DNA of 64,000 bases, taken from the NCBI GenBank assembly GCA_963754065.1, contig CAVWFH010000034.1, forward strand, positions 1-64,000. The letters run 5' to 3'. The notes beneath the pieces are model-generated. The model ran no database searches. It was not told the origin of the DNA and was given only the letters and a program-made list of their open reading frames with translations. The stretch is from JALORV01 sp963754065 (GTDB taxonomy: Bacteria; Pseudomonadota; Gammaproteobacteria; Burkholderiales; Burkholderiaceae_F). The translations under genes were made by a program, and so were the position numbers. How positions within the stretch are numbered: the first letter of the stretch is position 1; every line of letters starts with the position of its first letter. This document shows positions 51,892 through 61,217 of the stretch, piece by piece.

Positions 51892-53046
51892 ATGCGTCTC
51901 GCCTTCGTTACCGAAACCTACCCGCCGGAACTGAATGGAGCGGCCATGTCGGTCGGCCGCATGGTGGAGGGGCTTCGGGCACGTGGCCACGAGATAGAAC
52001 TGATCCGACCGCGCCAGTCGTCCGAGCAAGCGTGCGCGAACCTCGACGAGTACCGTACACCGGGGTTGCCCATACCGATGTACCGTGAACTGCGCATCGG
52101 CCTGCCGATGGTTCGCACGCTCGCAACACGATGGCTCGGGCGACCTCCGGACATGGTCCACGTCGCCACGGAAGGTCCGCTCGGGTGGGCGGCCGTGCGG
52201 GCGGCACGGATTGCTGGACTGCCCGTGACGTCCGACTTTCGCACCGACTTCGAACGCTATTGCAGTCACTACGGATGGGGCTGGTTCAGTCAGGTCGTTG
52301 CGGGCTACCTGCGTCATTTCCACAAGCGAACCGACTGCACCTTTGTTCCGACCCGACAGCTGCAGGCTCGATTGCAGAGCCAGGGCTACCAGCGACTCGA
52401 AGTGGTCGGTCGAGGTGTCGATACGCAGCTTTACACGCCGGCTCGCCGCGACCCGGAATTGCGCAGGCGCTGGGGAGTAGTTGCGGAGGACCCGGTTGTG
52501 CTCCATGTCGGCCGCCTGGCTCCGGAAAAGAACCTGCCTCTCGCGCTACGTGCCTACGCGGCAATGAAGGCGCGCAACTCGCGCGCGCGCCTGGTCGTTG
52601 TTGGCGATGGCCCGCAACTAAGGCGATTGCGCCGGGAAGTTCCGGACGCCGTGTTTGCCGGTTCTCATTCGGGCGAGCGACTGGCGGCACATTACGCGTC
52701 GGCCGATATCTTCTTGTTTCCAAGTTTGACCGAAACCTTCGGCAATGTGACGTTGGAGGCGCTTGCAAGCGGACTGGCTGTCGTGGCATTCCGTGCCGGC
52801 GCCGCCGAAGTTCACATACGCGACTGCGCAAATGGCGTGCTGGCTATGCCCGGCGACGAACAGGATTTCATTGCTTGCGCCTGCGCGGTGATGAAACAGT
52901 TGTCTCGACTGGCTCCATTGCGCGCGGCCGCACGTCAGACGGCGCAGGGCGCGTCCTGGAGCGCGATCGTCGAACAGTTCGAATCGCGACTCATGGAGAT
53001 TTCTCGTGCGGGCCAAGTCAGCCTCGGTGAACCGGTCCCTGCCTAA
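51892..53046 (+). CDS. GT4-family glycosyltransferase
   Basis: 384 residues, GT-B fold: MRLAFVTETYPPELNGAAMS at the N-terminus, VLHVGRLAPEKNLPLALRAY at the donor domain, and FLFPSLTETFGNVTLEALAS as the E-x7-E motif. It is closest in pattern to the mannosyl- or sulfoquinovosyl-transferases acting on diacylglycerol or other lipids. Substrate not determinable from sequence. The next gene overlaps its end. Confidence 0.92.
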   Translation: MRLAFVTETYPPELNGAAMSVGRMVEGLRARGHEIELIRPRQSSEQACANLDEYRTPGLPIPMYRELRIGLPMVRTLATRWLGRPPDMVHVATEGPLGWAAVRAARIAGLPVTSDFRTDFERYCSHYGWGWFSQVVAGYLRHFHKRTDCTFVPTRQLQARLQSQGYQRLEVVGRGVDTQLYTPARRDPELRRRWGVVAEDPVVLHVGRLAPEKNLPLALRAYAAMKARNSRARLVVVGDGPQLRRLRREVPDAVFAGSHSGERLAAHYASADIFLFPSLTETFGNVTLEALASGLAVVAFRAGAAEVHIRDCANGVLAMPGDEQDFIACACAVMKQLSRLAPLRAAARQTAQGASWSAIVEQFESRLMEISRAGQVSLGEPVPA

Positions 53047-53566
53047 CCTTCGCCTGGCGTCATGGGCGGAGCGCGATCTGCGCCTGGCACGGCGCATGTA
53101 CCGGGGGGCTCAGGACAAGTTGTTCGTGCGAATTCTGATCGTGGCGAGCTGGTTGGGCGACGGCATCTTCTGGTACGCGCTCATCGCGGCCATGGTGCTG
53201 GCCGGTGGGACCGACGGCCGAGACGCTGCCGCCCACATGGCGCTCGCCGGACTTGTCAATCTCGCGATCTATAGGTGGTTGAAGAGTTCAGTTTCGCGCA
53301 AACGACCCTGCGACTGCTACGCCGATCTCCGTGCAGTCGCTCGTCCACTGGATACGTTCAGCTTTCCGTCGGGCCATGTTCTGCACGCAACGACGTTCAC
53401 GATCATCCTGTTCAGCCATTACCCGAGCGCCGGCCTGGCGCTGCTACCGGTCATCGTACTGATTGCACTGTCGCGGGTTGCGCTCGGGTTGCACTACCCC
53501 AGTGACGTGGTTGCCGGTGCCTTGATCGGGGGTACGGTCGCGGCGCTGATGCTGGCGCTGTACTGA
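53006..53566 (+). CDS. PAP2-family membrane phosphatase
   Basis: 186 residues with the lipid-phosphatase triad: KSSVSRKRP, FPSGHVLHA and SRVALGLHYPSDV, and four or five spans. It would dephosphorylate phosphatidic acid, PGP or undecaprenyl pyrophosphate. The GTG start at 53006 lies inside the glycosyltransferase end (41-bp overlap); a later start is possible. Together with phospholipase D and the glycosyltransferase it suggests membrane-lipid remodelling. Confidence 0.88.
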   Translation: MRAKSASVNRSLPNLRLASWAERDLRLARRMYRGAQDKLFVRILIVASWLGDGIFWYALIAAMVLAGGTDGRDAAAHMALAGLVNLAIYRWLKSSVSRKRPCDCYADLRAVARPLDTFSFPSGHVLHATTFTIILFSHYPSAGLALLPVIVLIALSRVALGLHYPSDVVAGALIGGTVAALMLALY

Positions 53567-53680
53567 TCGTTCGACGTTGAGTCGCAGACTGCTTGTCGAG
53601 ACAGCCAAGCGTGCAGCGGCCGCGGTAACGGCCCTGGGCGGACCGCTGCTCCAGTTCGAGGAATTCCAATGGAACGTCAG

Positions 53681-54493
53681 TCAGACAACGGTCCTCGTGC
53701 ACTCGGGCGGAATCGACACCCCGACCGCGGATCGGATTGTGGGATTGCGCTGCGTTCTCGTCTTGTCAACGAAGCCAGCCTTGGTCAGTGCGGTCCGGGA
53801 TTCCAGCAACTGCGCCAGTCGACGCTGAATCGACCGGCGGACGGCCGGATAGTCGGCATCGGCGGGGTGCAGGGCGACGCGCACCAGTTCATCGCGCTCG
53901 GCGAGCGAAGCCAGCATGAAAGTCCAGGCTCTCGAGGCGATACGGCGTGCTCCGGAGCGACAGCTCCACGTCAGGCAGGGTGCTCTTATCGTTTGTCCGG
54001 AGCGAAGCAAGTGCAGGTGCCCTAAGGTCGTCAGGTAATCGAACGCGTCAAGCCGACGCACCGCTTCCCAGGCGCCGGCGCCCATCAACCAGGCGGGCGG
54101 TACGAATCCCCTCAGTGGCCAGCCGTTTGCAGCGAACCACTGTTGCCCGGCCTGCAGGCGTCGCATGGCGGCTGTTACCGAGAGCGCGCTGAACTCGCCC
54201 TCGCCCGCCGTATAGATCCGGCGCCAGAACCAGTCTCTTACGCCAGACGGCACATGCGGATCGGCGTGGTAGTAGCCGTGCAGCGCGAGTTCGTGGCCGC
54301 GTTCGAGGCAGGCGCTCATGCGGGCTTCGAAACTCGGTGAGTCCGCAGAGCGACGACCGTGCAGGGCAGGTACGAGGAGCAACGTGATCGGGATGTCCGC
54401 CACTTCCCGTACCGCGCGCATAACCCTAACGCAGCCCGACCATTGCGCTGGCGCCACGTCGTGCAGGCCCACGCACAGATAGCGCTCAGGCAT
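53681..54493 (-). CDS. DUF2334-type polysaccharide deacetylase-like protein
   Basis: 270 residues: LCVGLHDVAPAQWSGCVR at the start (the HD metal motif of NodB-like enzymes), LERGHELALHGYYHADPHVP (the H-x-x-x-H motif) and VALHPADADYP near the end. This is the DUF2334 branch of carbohydrate esterase family 4. It starts 8 bp inside the end of the upstream glycosyltransferase, so both are probably translated from one mRNA. I choose MPERYLC (54493); a start further up is possible. Confidence 0.85.
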   Translation of the reverse strand: MPERYLCVGLHDVAPAQWSGCVRVMRAVREVADIPITLLLVPALHGRRSADSPSFEARMSACLERGHELALHGYYHADPHVPSGVRDWFWRRIYTAGEGEFSALSVTAAMRRLQAGQQWFAANGWPLRGFVPPAWLMGAGAWEAVRRLDAFDYLTTLGHLHLLRSGQTIRAPCLTWSCRSGARRIASRAWTFMLASLAERDELVRVALHPADADYPAVRRSIQRRLAQLLESRTALTKAGFVDKTRTQRNPTIRSAVGVSIPPECTRTVV

Positions 54494-55652
54494 ATACGGC
54501 AGGCAGTGACCATCTGACGGACCGTCGACCTGCCAGATCGTCATAGCAATCCAGCAAGCGGGAATACACGGCGTCCTGTGCATACGGCAGGGCACAGGCG
54601 CGCGCGGCGGCGCGTTGCTTCACACGCTCGCCGTCACGGAGCGCGGCAATCGCTTCACAGAACGACGTGACGCCGGCGGAATCGACCGCAATGCCTGCAT
54701 CGCCGCACAGAAGCTCGGAAACGGCGCCGCGGCCGCGGGCAACCACCGGCGTGCCACAGGCGAGCGCCTCGAGGGGCGCGAGACCGAAGGTCTCGTTGAC
54801 TCCGGCGTGGACGAAGGCGTCGGCACTGGCCAGTGCGGTCGCTACCTCGCGAGGCTGAGTGGTCGCAGCGAGGCAATGCACGCGCGAACCTGTCGGTTGA
54901 ACCGGCCCCCGCCCCAGCAGCAGCAGCCGGAACGGGGGTCCGAGCCGATCGACGACTTGGGTCAGAACGTCGAGACGCTTCTCACTCGAGAAGCGACCGG
55001 CATAGATCAGCAGAAAGTCACCGAGCTCAAAGTGCCTGTCCTGACGCCATCTTGCATCGCGCCGGCTCGGGTTGAATGTGCTGAGGTCAACCCCGAGAGG
55101 CTGCTGCCGGACATTGTCGAGCCCCAGGTCGCGCAAACGATGCGCCATCCAGCGGCTGGCGGCAAACACCACGTCGAAGTGCCGATAGACATGAAGCAGG
55201 TAACGCCGCGCGATCAGGCGAGCGGCTCGACCGCCTGCGTCGGCCGCGAGCTGTTCCACGTCCGAGTGGCAGAAAGCGGCGAGTCGCGCGCCGGTTTGGT
55301 CGGACGCGTCGATCGCAGACCACGCGAGGCGGTACGGGTCACCCGCCTCGATCAGATCCGGAGCCAGCGCCACCAGTTGCCGCGCTGCGGCGCGTCGACG
55401 CCACGGCAGGCGATAGCCACCGCTGAACGGCAGGCGCGGCGAACGTACACGATCAGGGCGCGATTCGGGTCCCGGAACGAAGATCGTCTGGTTCCAGTCG
55501 GATCGGCGTCGCAGCCATTCCCCCTTGCTTTGCAGATAACGCGCCACGCCGCCCGGGCCATTGCTCCAGAACATGGTGACATCGACCAGCCTTCTCGCGG
55601 CGTAGCCCTGCGGGCATGGCGATGGCGGCGCCTCGTTCGGCGGACGAGTCAT
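54486..55652 (-). CDS. GT4-family glycosyltransferase
   Basis: About 388 residues: LVDVTMFWSNGPGGVARYLQ at the acceptor domain, FLLIYAGRFSSEKRLDVLTQ and FVHAGVNETFGLAPLEALAC at the donor domain. GT-B fold, family 4. The start is uncertain: ATG at 55694, 55652 or later. It is followed by the deacetylase-like gene and preceded, 84 bp away, by a general-stress flavin-fold gene, presumably as one operon. Confidence 0.9.
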   Translation of the reverse strand: MTRPPNEAPPSPCPQGYAARRLVDVTMFWSNGPGGVARYLQSKGEWLRRRSDWNQTIFVPGPESRPDRVRSPRLPFSGGYRLPWRRRAAARQLVALAPDLIEAGDPYRLAWSAIDASDQTGARLAAFCHSDVEQLAADAGGRAARLIARRYLLHVYRHFDVVFAASRWMAHRLRDLGLDNVRQQPLGVDLSTFNPSRRDARWRQDRHFELGDFLLIYAGRFSSEKRLDVLTQVVDRLGPPFRLLLLGRGPVQPTGSRVHCLAATTQPREVATALASADAFVHAGVNETFGLAPLEALACGTPVVARGRGAVSELLCGDAGIAVDSAGVTSFCEAIAALRDGERVKQRAAARACALPYAQDAVYSRLLDCYDDLAGRRSVRWSLPAVYA

Positions 55653-55736
55653 GCGATTCCAGCTGAACCTTGTCGCCTGCAGGAAGCTCGGCACACGAGA
55701 GACCGCGCTCTCGCTGAGCCGGACGCTTCGCTATCC

Positions 55737-56264
55737 CTAGAACGAAAGCTTGCGTTCGTTGCCGGCGGCCAGGTTGTCCGACGGACGCCCGGTCAGTGCC
55801 GCCACCGCCAATTGCGCGAACTGGACGACTTTCGGTGTGCGGTCATGCCAGTACTCAGCCTGTTCGAGGGTGACTTCGATCAGCGCCAGATTCGGATCAT
55901 CGGGACCGCCGGGAAACCACGCCTTGGCATAGGCGTTCCACAGCTCGCGGGCCTTGACTTCGTTCTTGTAGGCCCGCGCTCGACCGCTCACCGTCACGTA
56001 AAGATCCTTGTCGGTGGATGCATAGGACAGCTGCACCCGGTCATCGCAGGCGATGTCCACGACTTTCGAGGAATTGGCGCCGGCGAAGAACCAAAGTGTC
56101 TTGCCTCCTTCCTTGTCTTGCGTGGCCATCGGCCGGCTGCGGAGGCGACCGTTGGAGTCGATGGTCGTCAGCATTGCGGTACGCACGGAACGGATTTTTT
56201 CCCACAGCTCTGCCATGGGCTCCAGCTGAACATCTCGTTCGCTATCCAGCACACGATCAACCAT
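55737..56264 (-). CDS. General stress protein 26-like pyridoxamine-oxidase-fold protein
   Basis: 175 residues: ELWEKIRSVRTAMLTTIDSN, LRSRPMATQDKEGGKTLWFF and VQLSYASTDKDLYVTVSGRA are the general-stress-protein-26 pattern (FMN-binding split barrel). The C-terminal AYAKAWFPGGPDDPNLALIE is also typical. It is distinct from the shorter paralogue at 43375. First gene of the leftward operon with a sigma-54-type site 42 bp upstream. Confidence 0.92.
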   Translation of the reverse strand: MVDRVLDSERDVQLEPMAELWEKIRSVRTAMLTTIDSNGRLRSRPMATQDKEGGKTLWFFAGANSSKVVDIACDDRVQLSYASTDKDLYVTVSGRARAYKNEVKARELWNAYAKAWFPGGPDDPNLALIEVTLEQAEYWHDRTPKVVQFAQLAVAALTGRPSDNLAAGNERKLSF

Positions 56265-56305
56265 GATTGACTCCGCGGTTTAGTCGGAAGTGGTAATGGG
56301 ACGAG

Positions 56306-56319
56306 GCAAGCGCTGTTCC
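56306..56319 (-). promoter_or_regulatory. Sigma-54 element for the stress protein-glycosyltransferase-deacetylase operon
   Basis: GGAACAGCGCTTGC on the minus strand, with a predicted leader of about 30 nt. Confidence 0.6.
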
Positions 56320-56422
56320 CAACGGGGAGACGGGCCGGGCGCGATGATACGGCTCCATGACCGCCGCGCGACCGCAAGCAGGCGCTAGCACGCTAGTCCC
56401 TGGGCAGCGCGCTATTCACTGA

Positions 56423-56947
56423 TTACGGAATTCCGGGCTTCGAACTGGCTGCTGTGGGCGCGTCTCCCCCATCACGACGGATCACACTGAGTTCGCCACT
56501 GCTCTCCAGGTGCACGGCCTTTACCTGTTTCAGGTCCTCGACGCCGTGCTCGCGCAACTTGCTCATCAGTTCATCCATTGAAATGAACTCGCGCCGCAGA
56601 TTGCGATGCAGTGCCCGGCCAAGGTGAACGAGAAGGATCGGTGGCGGATCGAGCAGCGCGGCCACCTTGTCCGAACGAAAGGCGGCCCAGTCAAGAACGA
56701 GGTTCCAGCCGATGATGGTCGAGACCAGAATGATGCCGTCTGTGATCGAGGTGTAGCCGCCTGCCATGGCGTTCTGTGCGGCATCGGCAATCAGCACCAG
56801 AAGTAATACATCGGCAATCCCGATCGCGCCGACGCCGCGCCGAACGATGAAGCGAAAGACGAAGAACAGGAACCAGTAGATCGAGCTGCCGCGGACGAGC
56901 AACTCGACAGGGTTCGCGGACAATCCGAAAAGACCGTGCCAATCCAT
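56423..56947 (-). CDS. DUF421 (YetF-like) membrane protein
   Basis: 174 residues: three N-terminal spans (SIYWFLFFVFRFIVRRGVGA, IADVLLLVLIADAAQNAMAG, ITDGIILVSTIIGWNLVLDW) and a soluble C-terminal domain (REFISMDELMSKLREHGVED). This is the DUF421 arrangement known from Bacillus YetF and sporulation paralogues. Function unknown. No good promoter of its own; it may be read from the GlsB-like gene 122 bp upstream. Confidence 0.88.
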   Translation of the reverse strand: MDWHGLFGLSANPVELLVRGSSIYWFLFFVFRFIVRRGVGAIGIADVLLLVLIADAAQNAMAGGYTSITDGIILVSTIIGWNLVLDWAAFRSDKVAALLDPPPILLVHLGRALHRNLRREFISMDELMSKLREHGVEDLKQVKAVHLESSGELSVIRRDGGDAPTAASSKPGIP

Positions 56948-57069
56948 CGCTTAGCCGAGTCGAGTTCGGCCGTGGTTTCCGGCGCGCGCCGCCGTACAGG
57001 CCATGCAAGGCCCCTACGCGCGGCGCGTCCGAAGCGGCAGTTCGCTGTCGAAGCCGATCGGTCTTTACG

Positions 57070-57342
57070 TCAGCGCACCGTGCGGCGCCGAAAGACATTC
57101 ACGATGGCAAGCAGGATCACCGCTCCGATCAGCGAAACGAACAGCGATCCGAGACTGAAGACATCCTGATTGATCGTTGGAATTCCTACCAGTGGCGAAA
57201 TGAGCCAGCCGGCCAGCGCGGCGCCGATGATTCCGACCACGACGTTCAGAAACACTCCCTGCTGAGCGTCGGTCCGCATGATGAGGCTGGCCAACCAGCC
57301 CACCACACCACCTACGATGAGCCAAACGACGAAGTTGATCAT
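57070..57342 (-). CDS. GlsB/YeaQ/YmgE family membrane protein, second copy
   Basis: 90 residues, clearly paralogous to the gene at 43931: VVWLIVGGVVGWLASLIMRT, DAQQGVFLNVVVGIIGAALA and VSLIGAVILLAIVNVFRRR. AAGGACC lies before the ATG. A strong sigma-54-type site is 81 bp upstream. Confidence 0.92.
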   Translation of the reverse strand: MINFVVWLIVGGVVGWLASLIMRTDAQQGVFLNVVVGIIGAALAGWLISPLVGIPTINQDVFSLGSLFVSLIGAVILLAIVNVFRRRTVR

Positions 57343-57422
57343 GAAGGTCCTTCCGTTGTGAACGTGAGAACGATGCCCGCGTCGACGCCGCGTCGGCGTC
57401 GAGTGACGGCCCTGAAGCCGGG

Positions 57423-57436
57423 GCAATCGGCGTGCC
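57423..57436 (-). promoter_or_regulatory. Sigma-54 element for the second GlsB-like gene
   Basis: GGCACGCCGATTGC on the minus strand, the same 14 bases as at 48883. Predicted leader about 69 nt. Back to back with the element at 57454. Confidence 0.7.
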
Positions 57437-57453
57437 TGCAAGACGAGGTATCG

Positions 57454-57467
57454 GGCACGCAGATTGC
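57454..57467 (+). promoter_or_regulatory. Sigma-54 element for the 57560 BON lipoprotein
   Basis: GGCACGCAGATTGC, with a predicted leader of about 81 nt. It lies 17 bp from the divergent element at 57423. Confidence 0.7.
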
Positions 57468-57559
57468 TGCCCAAGGTATATGGCGCTGGCCAACGATCTA
57501 CGGCGACTGAGCTGAGGACCGTGGCCCGTCATGCCTCGTAACCGACACAGGGAGCCAAG

Positions 57560-57940
57560 ATGAAACTACGTTCATTCTTTGTACTGCACACTGTTGCCGC
57601 GGCCTGCGCCGTGTCATTGACGGCGGCATGCTCGCCTTCCGATCGCCAGGAGGTCCGCAACGACGCCTCGCGCGCAACTCAGACAGCAAGGAACGAGGTG
57701 AATAGCGCTGCCGACAAGACTGGGACGGCGATCGACAATGCCTCGCTCACCACAAAGGTCAAGGCAGTTCTTCTGGCCGATGAAATGGTCAAGGGCACGC
57801 AGATCAACGTCGACAGTGAGAACGGCTTCGTAACATTGTCTGGGACGGTCGACACGGCGTCACACAAGCAACGGGCCGAACAGTTGGCGATGAACGTGGA
57901 GGGCGTTCGTTCGGTGCGGAACAACCTGGCAACGAAATAG
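57560..57940 (+). CDS. Single-BON-domain lipoprotein
   Basis: 126 residues: signal with lipobox (SLTAACSPSD, Cys24), a helical Ala/Asn linker (NDASRATQTARNEVNSAADK) and one BON domain (NASLTTKVKAVLLADEMVKG ... FVTLSGTVDTASHKQRAEQL). Third BON protein of the window. Similar proteins are osmotic or general-stress induced. Confidence 0.9.
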   Translation: MKLRSFFVLHTVAAACAVSLTAACSPSDRQEVRNDASRATQTARNEVNSAADKTGTAIDNASLTTKVKAVLLADEMVKGTQINVDSENGFVTLSGTVDTASHKQRAEQLAMNVEGVRSVRNNLATK

Positions 57941-58269
57941 TCCGGATCGCGACGTCGTCCGAAATCCGCGCGTGCAGCGGTTCGCCTGTGCGGGACCGGG
58001 CCTCGGCTCGTCCCCGCGGATCGAGACGGTGCCTGGAGGCGATTGCTCGAACCAGGCACCCGTACCCTCAGCAGTTAAAAAAATCCCTTCGGACGCGCTG
58101 CAGCTCCCAGGATCGAGGCACATGGATGCGGGTGTGCCTGTGCCTCGTAACCGACTCTTGCACAAGCTGCAAAGCCGGAATCCCAGCACGGGGACTCCAT
58201 GATGGCGTAACAACTGCACGCACGCGCGTTCGTACTGCGGTGCTGGCAGTGGAACGCAAACGGTTGATC
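57941..58269. other. Intergenic stretch between convergent genes
   Basis: About 330 bp between the BON lipoprotein and katE 3' ends. A run of seven A at 58077-58083 would give a T-run to leftward transcription, but only a weak 3-bp hairpin precedes it. No gene supported. Confidence 0.4.
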
Positions 58270-60672
58270 TCACACTCGGGGTGGGTCGGTTTCGCGTTCA
58301 AAATGGCGATGTCGGGTCAGCGCCTCGACCACGCCATCCAGCACGCTCTGATCGGCGCACGATTCGGCGATGTGCAGGCCCGGGTCGGGTTGGCCGGACG
58401 GTAAGTCCGGCGAAATGCCGGCACGGTCGAGCAGCCCTTTCGCATCGCTTGCCAGCAGCATGGTCTTGCAATGCCGGTACTGATCCTTCAAGAACTCGAT
58501 CGCCTGACCGGTGCTGTTCAAGCCCGCGGACGCGCCGTCCACAACGATTACGCCGTCCCACAGCACGGCCGGAGCGGTTTCAAACGTCACCTCGACGGCG
58601 ATACGGGCACCTTTGCGGCGTCCGAGCGTGCCGAGTTTCACCCCGACAAAGCGCGGAACGGCGCCTTGGTCGAGCAGGAATCTATGGATCGTCGACGCCG
58701 CATCGGCATCGACGCCTTCTGCGACGAGCAAGGCGATCTTCCTCGTCGCGATGCCGGTTGCGCCCGGGCGTGCAAGCAGTGAAAGCGTGGCCGAACCGGC
58801 CACCTCGGCTTTCGGCGTGCGCGCAAGAACCTTGGGAAGTGGCGGCGGAAGTTCGATCCCGAGGCCGTCGGCGACACCCTGCGCGAGTTCCTCGGCGACA
58901 TTGCGCAGCTGCGCAACGACGCGTGCGCGTATCGCCTCGACCTGCACTTTGGTCAACTCAAAGCGGTAGGCGCCGATGATGTGCCGTTTCTCGACGTCGG
59001 TCTGACTGTTCCAGAACAGCGTGGCCTGGTTGTAGTGCTCGGCGAACTTTTCCGGCTTGCCGCGTACTTTGTGCTCTTCGACGGGCTGCGGGAACGACAT
59101 GAATCCCTGCGCGCCGGCCTGAAACGGACAGCCGCCGCCGAGCGAGTTGGGTTCGTATGCGACGCGGCCGCGGGCGATCGCCTGCCGGTGCATGCCGTCG
59201 CGTTGGTTGTTGTGAACCTGTGCCACCGGCGCGTTGATCGGGATCTCATGGAAGTTAGGACCGCCGAGCCGTGAGATCTGCGTGTCCACGTATGAGTGAA
59301 TGCGGCCGGCAAGCAGTGGATCGTTCGAGAAATCGAGTCCGGGCACGATGTGCGCCGTGCAGAATGCCACCTGCTCGGTTTCGGCAAAGAAGTTGTCCGG
59401 ATTACGGTTGAGCACGAGACGTCCGACCGGGTGCAGCGGTACCAGTTCTTCCGGAACGATCTTGGTCGCGTCCAGGACATCGAAACTGTAGCGTTCGGCC
59501 TCCTCCTCGGTGAACACCTGGATCGACAGTTCGTATTCGGGATAGGCGCCCGCTTCGATCGCTTCCCACAGATCGCGGCGATGAAAGTCCGGATCGGCGC
59601 CTGAAATCTTGACAGCCTCGTCCCATACGAGCGAATGGGTTCCGGCCGCCGGCGACCAGTGGAATTTCACGAAGCGCGACTCGCCCGCAGCGTTGATGAA
59701 GCGGAACGTGTGCACGCCGAACCCCTGCATCATCCGGTAGCTGCGCGGAATCGCCCGGTCCGACATCACCCACATCAGCATGTGCGTCGACTCGGGCATC
59801 AGCGAAACGAAGTCCCAGAACGTGTCGTGAGCGGACGCCGCCTGCGGCATCGCGTGATGCGGCTCGGGCTTGACCGCGTGGACCAGATCCGGGAACTTCA
59901 TCGCGTCCTGGATGAAAAAAACCGGGATGTTGTTTCCGACCAGATCCCAGTTGCCCTCGTCGGTGTAGAACTTCACCGCGAAGCCGCGTACGTCGCGCGC
60001 GGTGTCCGTCGATCCGCGTTCGCCGGCCACGGTGGAGAAGCGCACAAAGACCGGCGTGCGCTTGCCCGCCTCGGCGAAGACCGAGGCTCGCGTGAGCCTC
60101 GCGAGCGATTCGTAGCACTCGAAGTATCCATGCGCGCCGGAACCGCGCGCGTGGACAATGCGTTCAGGTATGCGTTCGTGGTCGAAGTGCGTGACCTTCT
60201 CGCGCAGGATGAAGTCCTCGAGCAACGAAGGGCCGCGCAGGCCGGCTTTCAGCGAATTCTGATTGTCGGCGATCGCGACGCCCTGATTGGTCGTCAATGC
60301 GCGGTCGGCCGAGTCCACCCGCACCCGGTCCATTGAACCGACTGTCGAATTGAAGCCCATCTGCAGATCGCCGCTGCCCGCTTTGGGCGAAGCGGTTGTC
60401 TCGGTCAGCGTGCTGCCGGTCACGCTAGGGTCCGACGGCTCGACGCTCTGGCCGCGCGGGGGCTTCAGGGCCGCTTTTCCGAACTCGCCCGGCTTGGCGG
60501 TGTTGTGCGGCATCGCAGCTGAGAGCGCCTGTGTACCTGCCATCTTGGCGGTCGCAGCGTCGGCTAGGTGGCCGGGACCCGGAGAGGACGGCCCACTCGC
60601 GGTGGATCTTGCCGAGGAGGCTGAGGCAGCCGCCTTGCCGGGACGCGATGGAGACTTTCTGCGCGTTGCCAT
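58270..60672 (-). CDS. katE: Large-subunit catalase (HPII type)
   Basis: 800 residues, the clade 2 large-subunit length. A disordered N-terminal extension precedes the core: distal His174 in RIVHARGSGAHG, PVFVRFSTVAGERGSTDTAR, NNIPVFFIQDAMKFPDLVHA and the proximal heme-Tyr region HSYVDTQISRLGGPNF. The C-terminal flavodoxin/DJ-1-like domain follows (KIALLVAEGVDADA). It breaks down hydrogen peroxide in stationary or stressed cells. I start at MATRRKSPSRPG (60672); the frame continues upstream without family content. A sigma-54-type site is 65 bp upstream; in E. coli katE is the classic RpoS gene. Confidence 0.97.
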   Translation of the reverse strand: MATRRKSPSRPGKAAASASSARSTASGPSSPGPGHLADAATAKMAGTQALSAAMPHNTAKPGEFGKAALKPPRGQSVEPSDPSVTGSTLTETTASPKAGSGDLQMGFNSTVGSMDRVRVDSADRALTTNQGVAIADNQNSLKAGLRGPSLLEDFILREKVTHFDHERIPERIVHARGSGAHGYFECYESLARLTRASVFAEAGKRTPVFVRFSTVAGERGSTDTARDVRGFAVKFYTDEGNWDLVGNNIPVFFIQDAMKFPDLVHAVKPEPHHAMPQAASAHDTFWDFVSLMPESTHMLMWVMSDRAIPRSYRMMQGFGVHTFRFINAAGESRFVKFHWSPAAGTHSLVWDEAVKISGADPDFHRRDLWEAIEAGAYPEYELSIQVFTEEEAERYSFDVLDATKIVPEELVPLHPVGRLVLNRNPDNFFAETEQVAFCTAHIVPGLDFSNDPLLAGRIHSYVDTQISRLGGPNFHEIPINAPVAQVHNNQRDGMHRQAIARGRVAYEPNSLGGGCPFQAGAQGFMSFPQPVEEHKVRGKPEKFAEHYNQATLFWNSQTDVEKRHIIGAYRFELTKVQVEAIRARVVAQLRNVAEELAQGVADGLGIELPPPLPKVLARTPKAEVAGSATLSLLARPGATGIATRKIALLVAEGVDADAASTIHRFLLDQGAVPRFVGVKLGTLGRRKGARIAVEVTFETAPAVLWDGVIVVDGASAGLNSTGQAIEFLKDQYRHCKTMLLASDAKGLLDRAGISPDLPSGQPDPGLHIAESCADQSVLDGVVEALTRHRHFERETDPPRV

Positions 60673-60736
60673 GAGCGTTCTTTCGTTCGACGTGAACCTG
60701 ATCGGCAGGAGGGAGACGATGACGAGGTTGCGCACG

Positions 60737-60750
60737 GCAAGGGCTGTGCC
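60737..60750 (-). promoter_or_regulatory. Sigma-54 element for katE
   Basis: GGCACAGCCCTTGC on the minus strand, with a predicted leader of about 53 nt. Confidence 0.65.
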
Positions 60751-60935
60751 CGGTGTTGCCGTTTTCGCCCGCTGAGCCGAGCCAGGACGATTGCGCCGCG
60801 AGCGCGCCAATGATCAGCGGCAAATTTGGCGACAGATCTCGCGCCGGATAGCCTGGGGTCCGAAGGTGCGGCCAACCGCTCGCCGGGTAGGCGTCGGATT
60901 TAAGAGCGCTTTCGTACAAACGTCCCACGTGCTGG

Positions 60936-60964
60936 AAAAAAAGGGCTCTGCGTTCGCAGAGCCC
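60936..60964 (-). terminator. Intrinsic terminator downstream of pfp
   Basis: On the minus strand a perfect 9-bp stem, GGGCTCTGC/GCAGAGCCC with a 4-nt loop, is followed by seven T. It lies about 250 bp after the pfp stop and stops leftward transcription before the katE promoter. The 250 bp between (60965-61217) hold no supported gene and would form a long 3' untranslated region. Confidence 0.85.
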
Positions 60965-61217
60965 TTGGTGCCCAAGGGAGGGTTCGGGAGGGAGTCGGGC
61001 ACCGCGCCTGATACTTGGCAAGCAGCATGCCCACGATCGCCCGCACGTTCACAGCCGCTCGAAGCGAACTCAATCCTGCGAGTGGAGGAAGTCGGGCCGG
61101 GCGAAACTGCTACGGCAAGATTTACCCGCGCTGCTCGAAATCAGGGCGTGAGACCGTATAGATTCAAGACGGGAGTTCCCTGGCCTGATGACGACATCGA
61201 CGGTCTATCGTGGTCAA

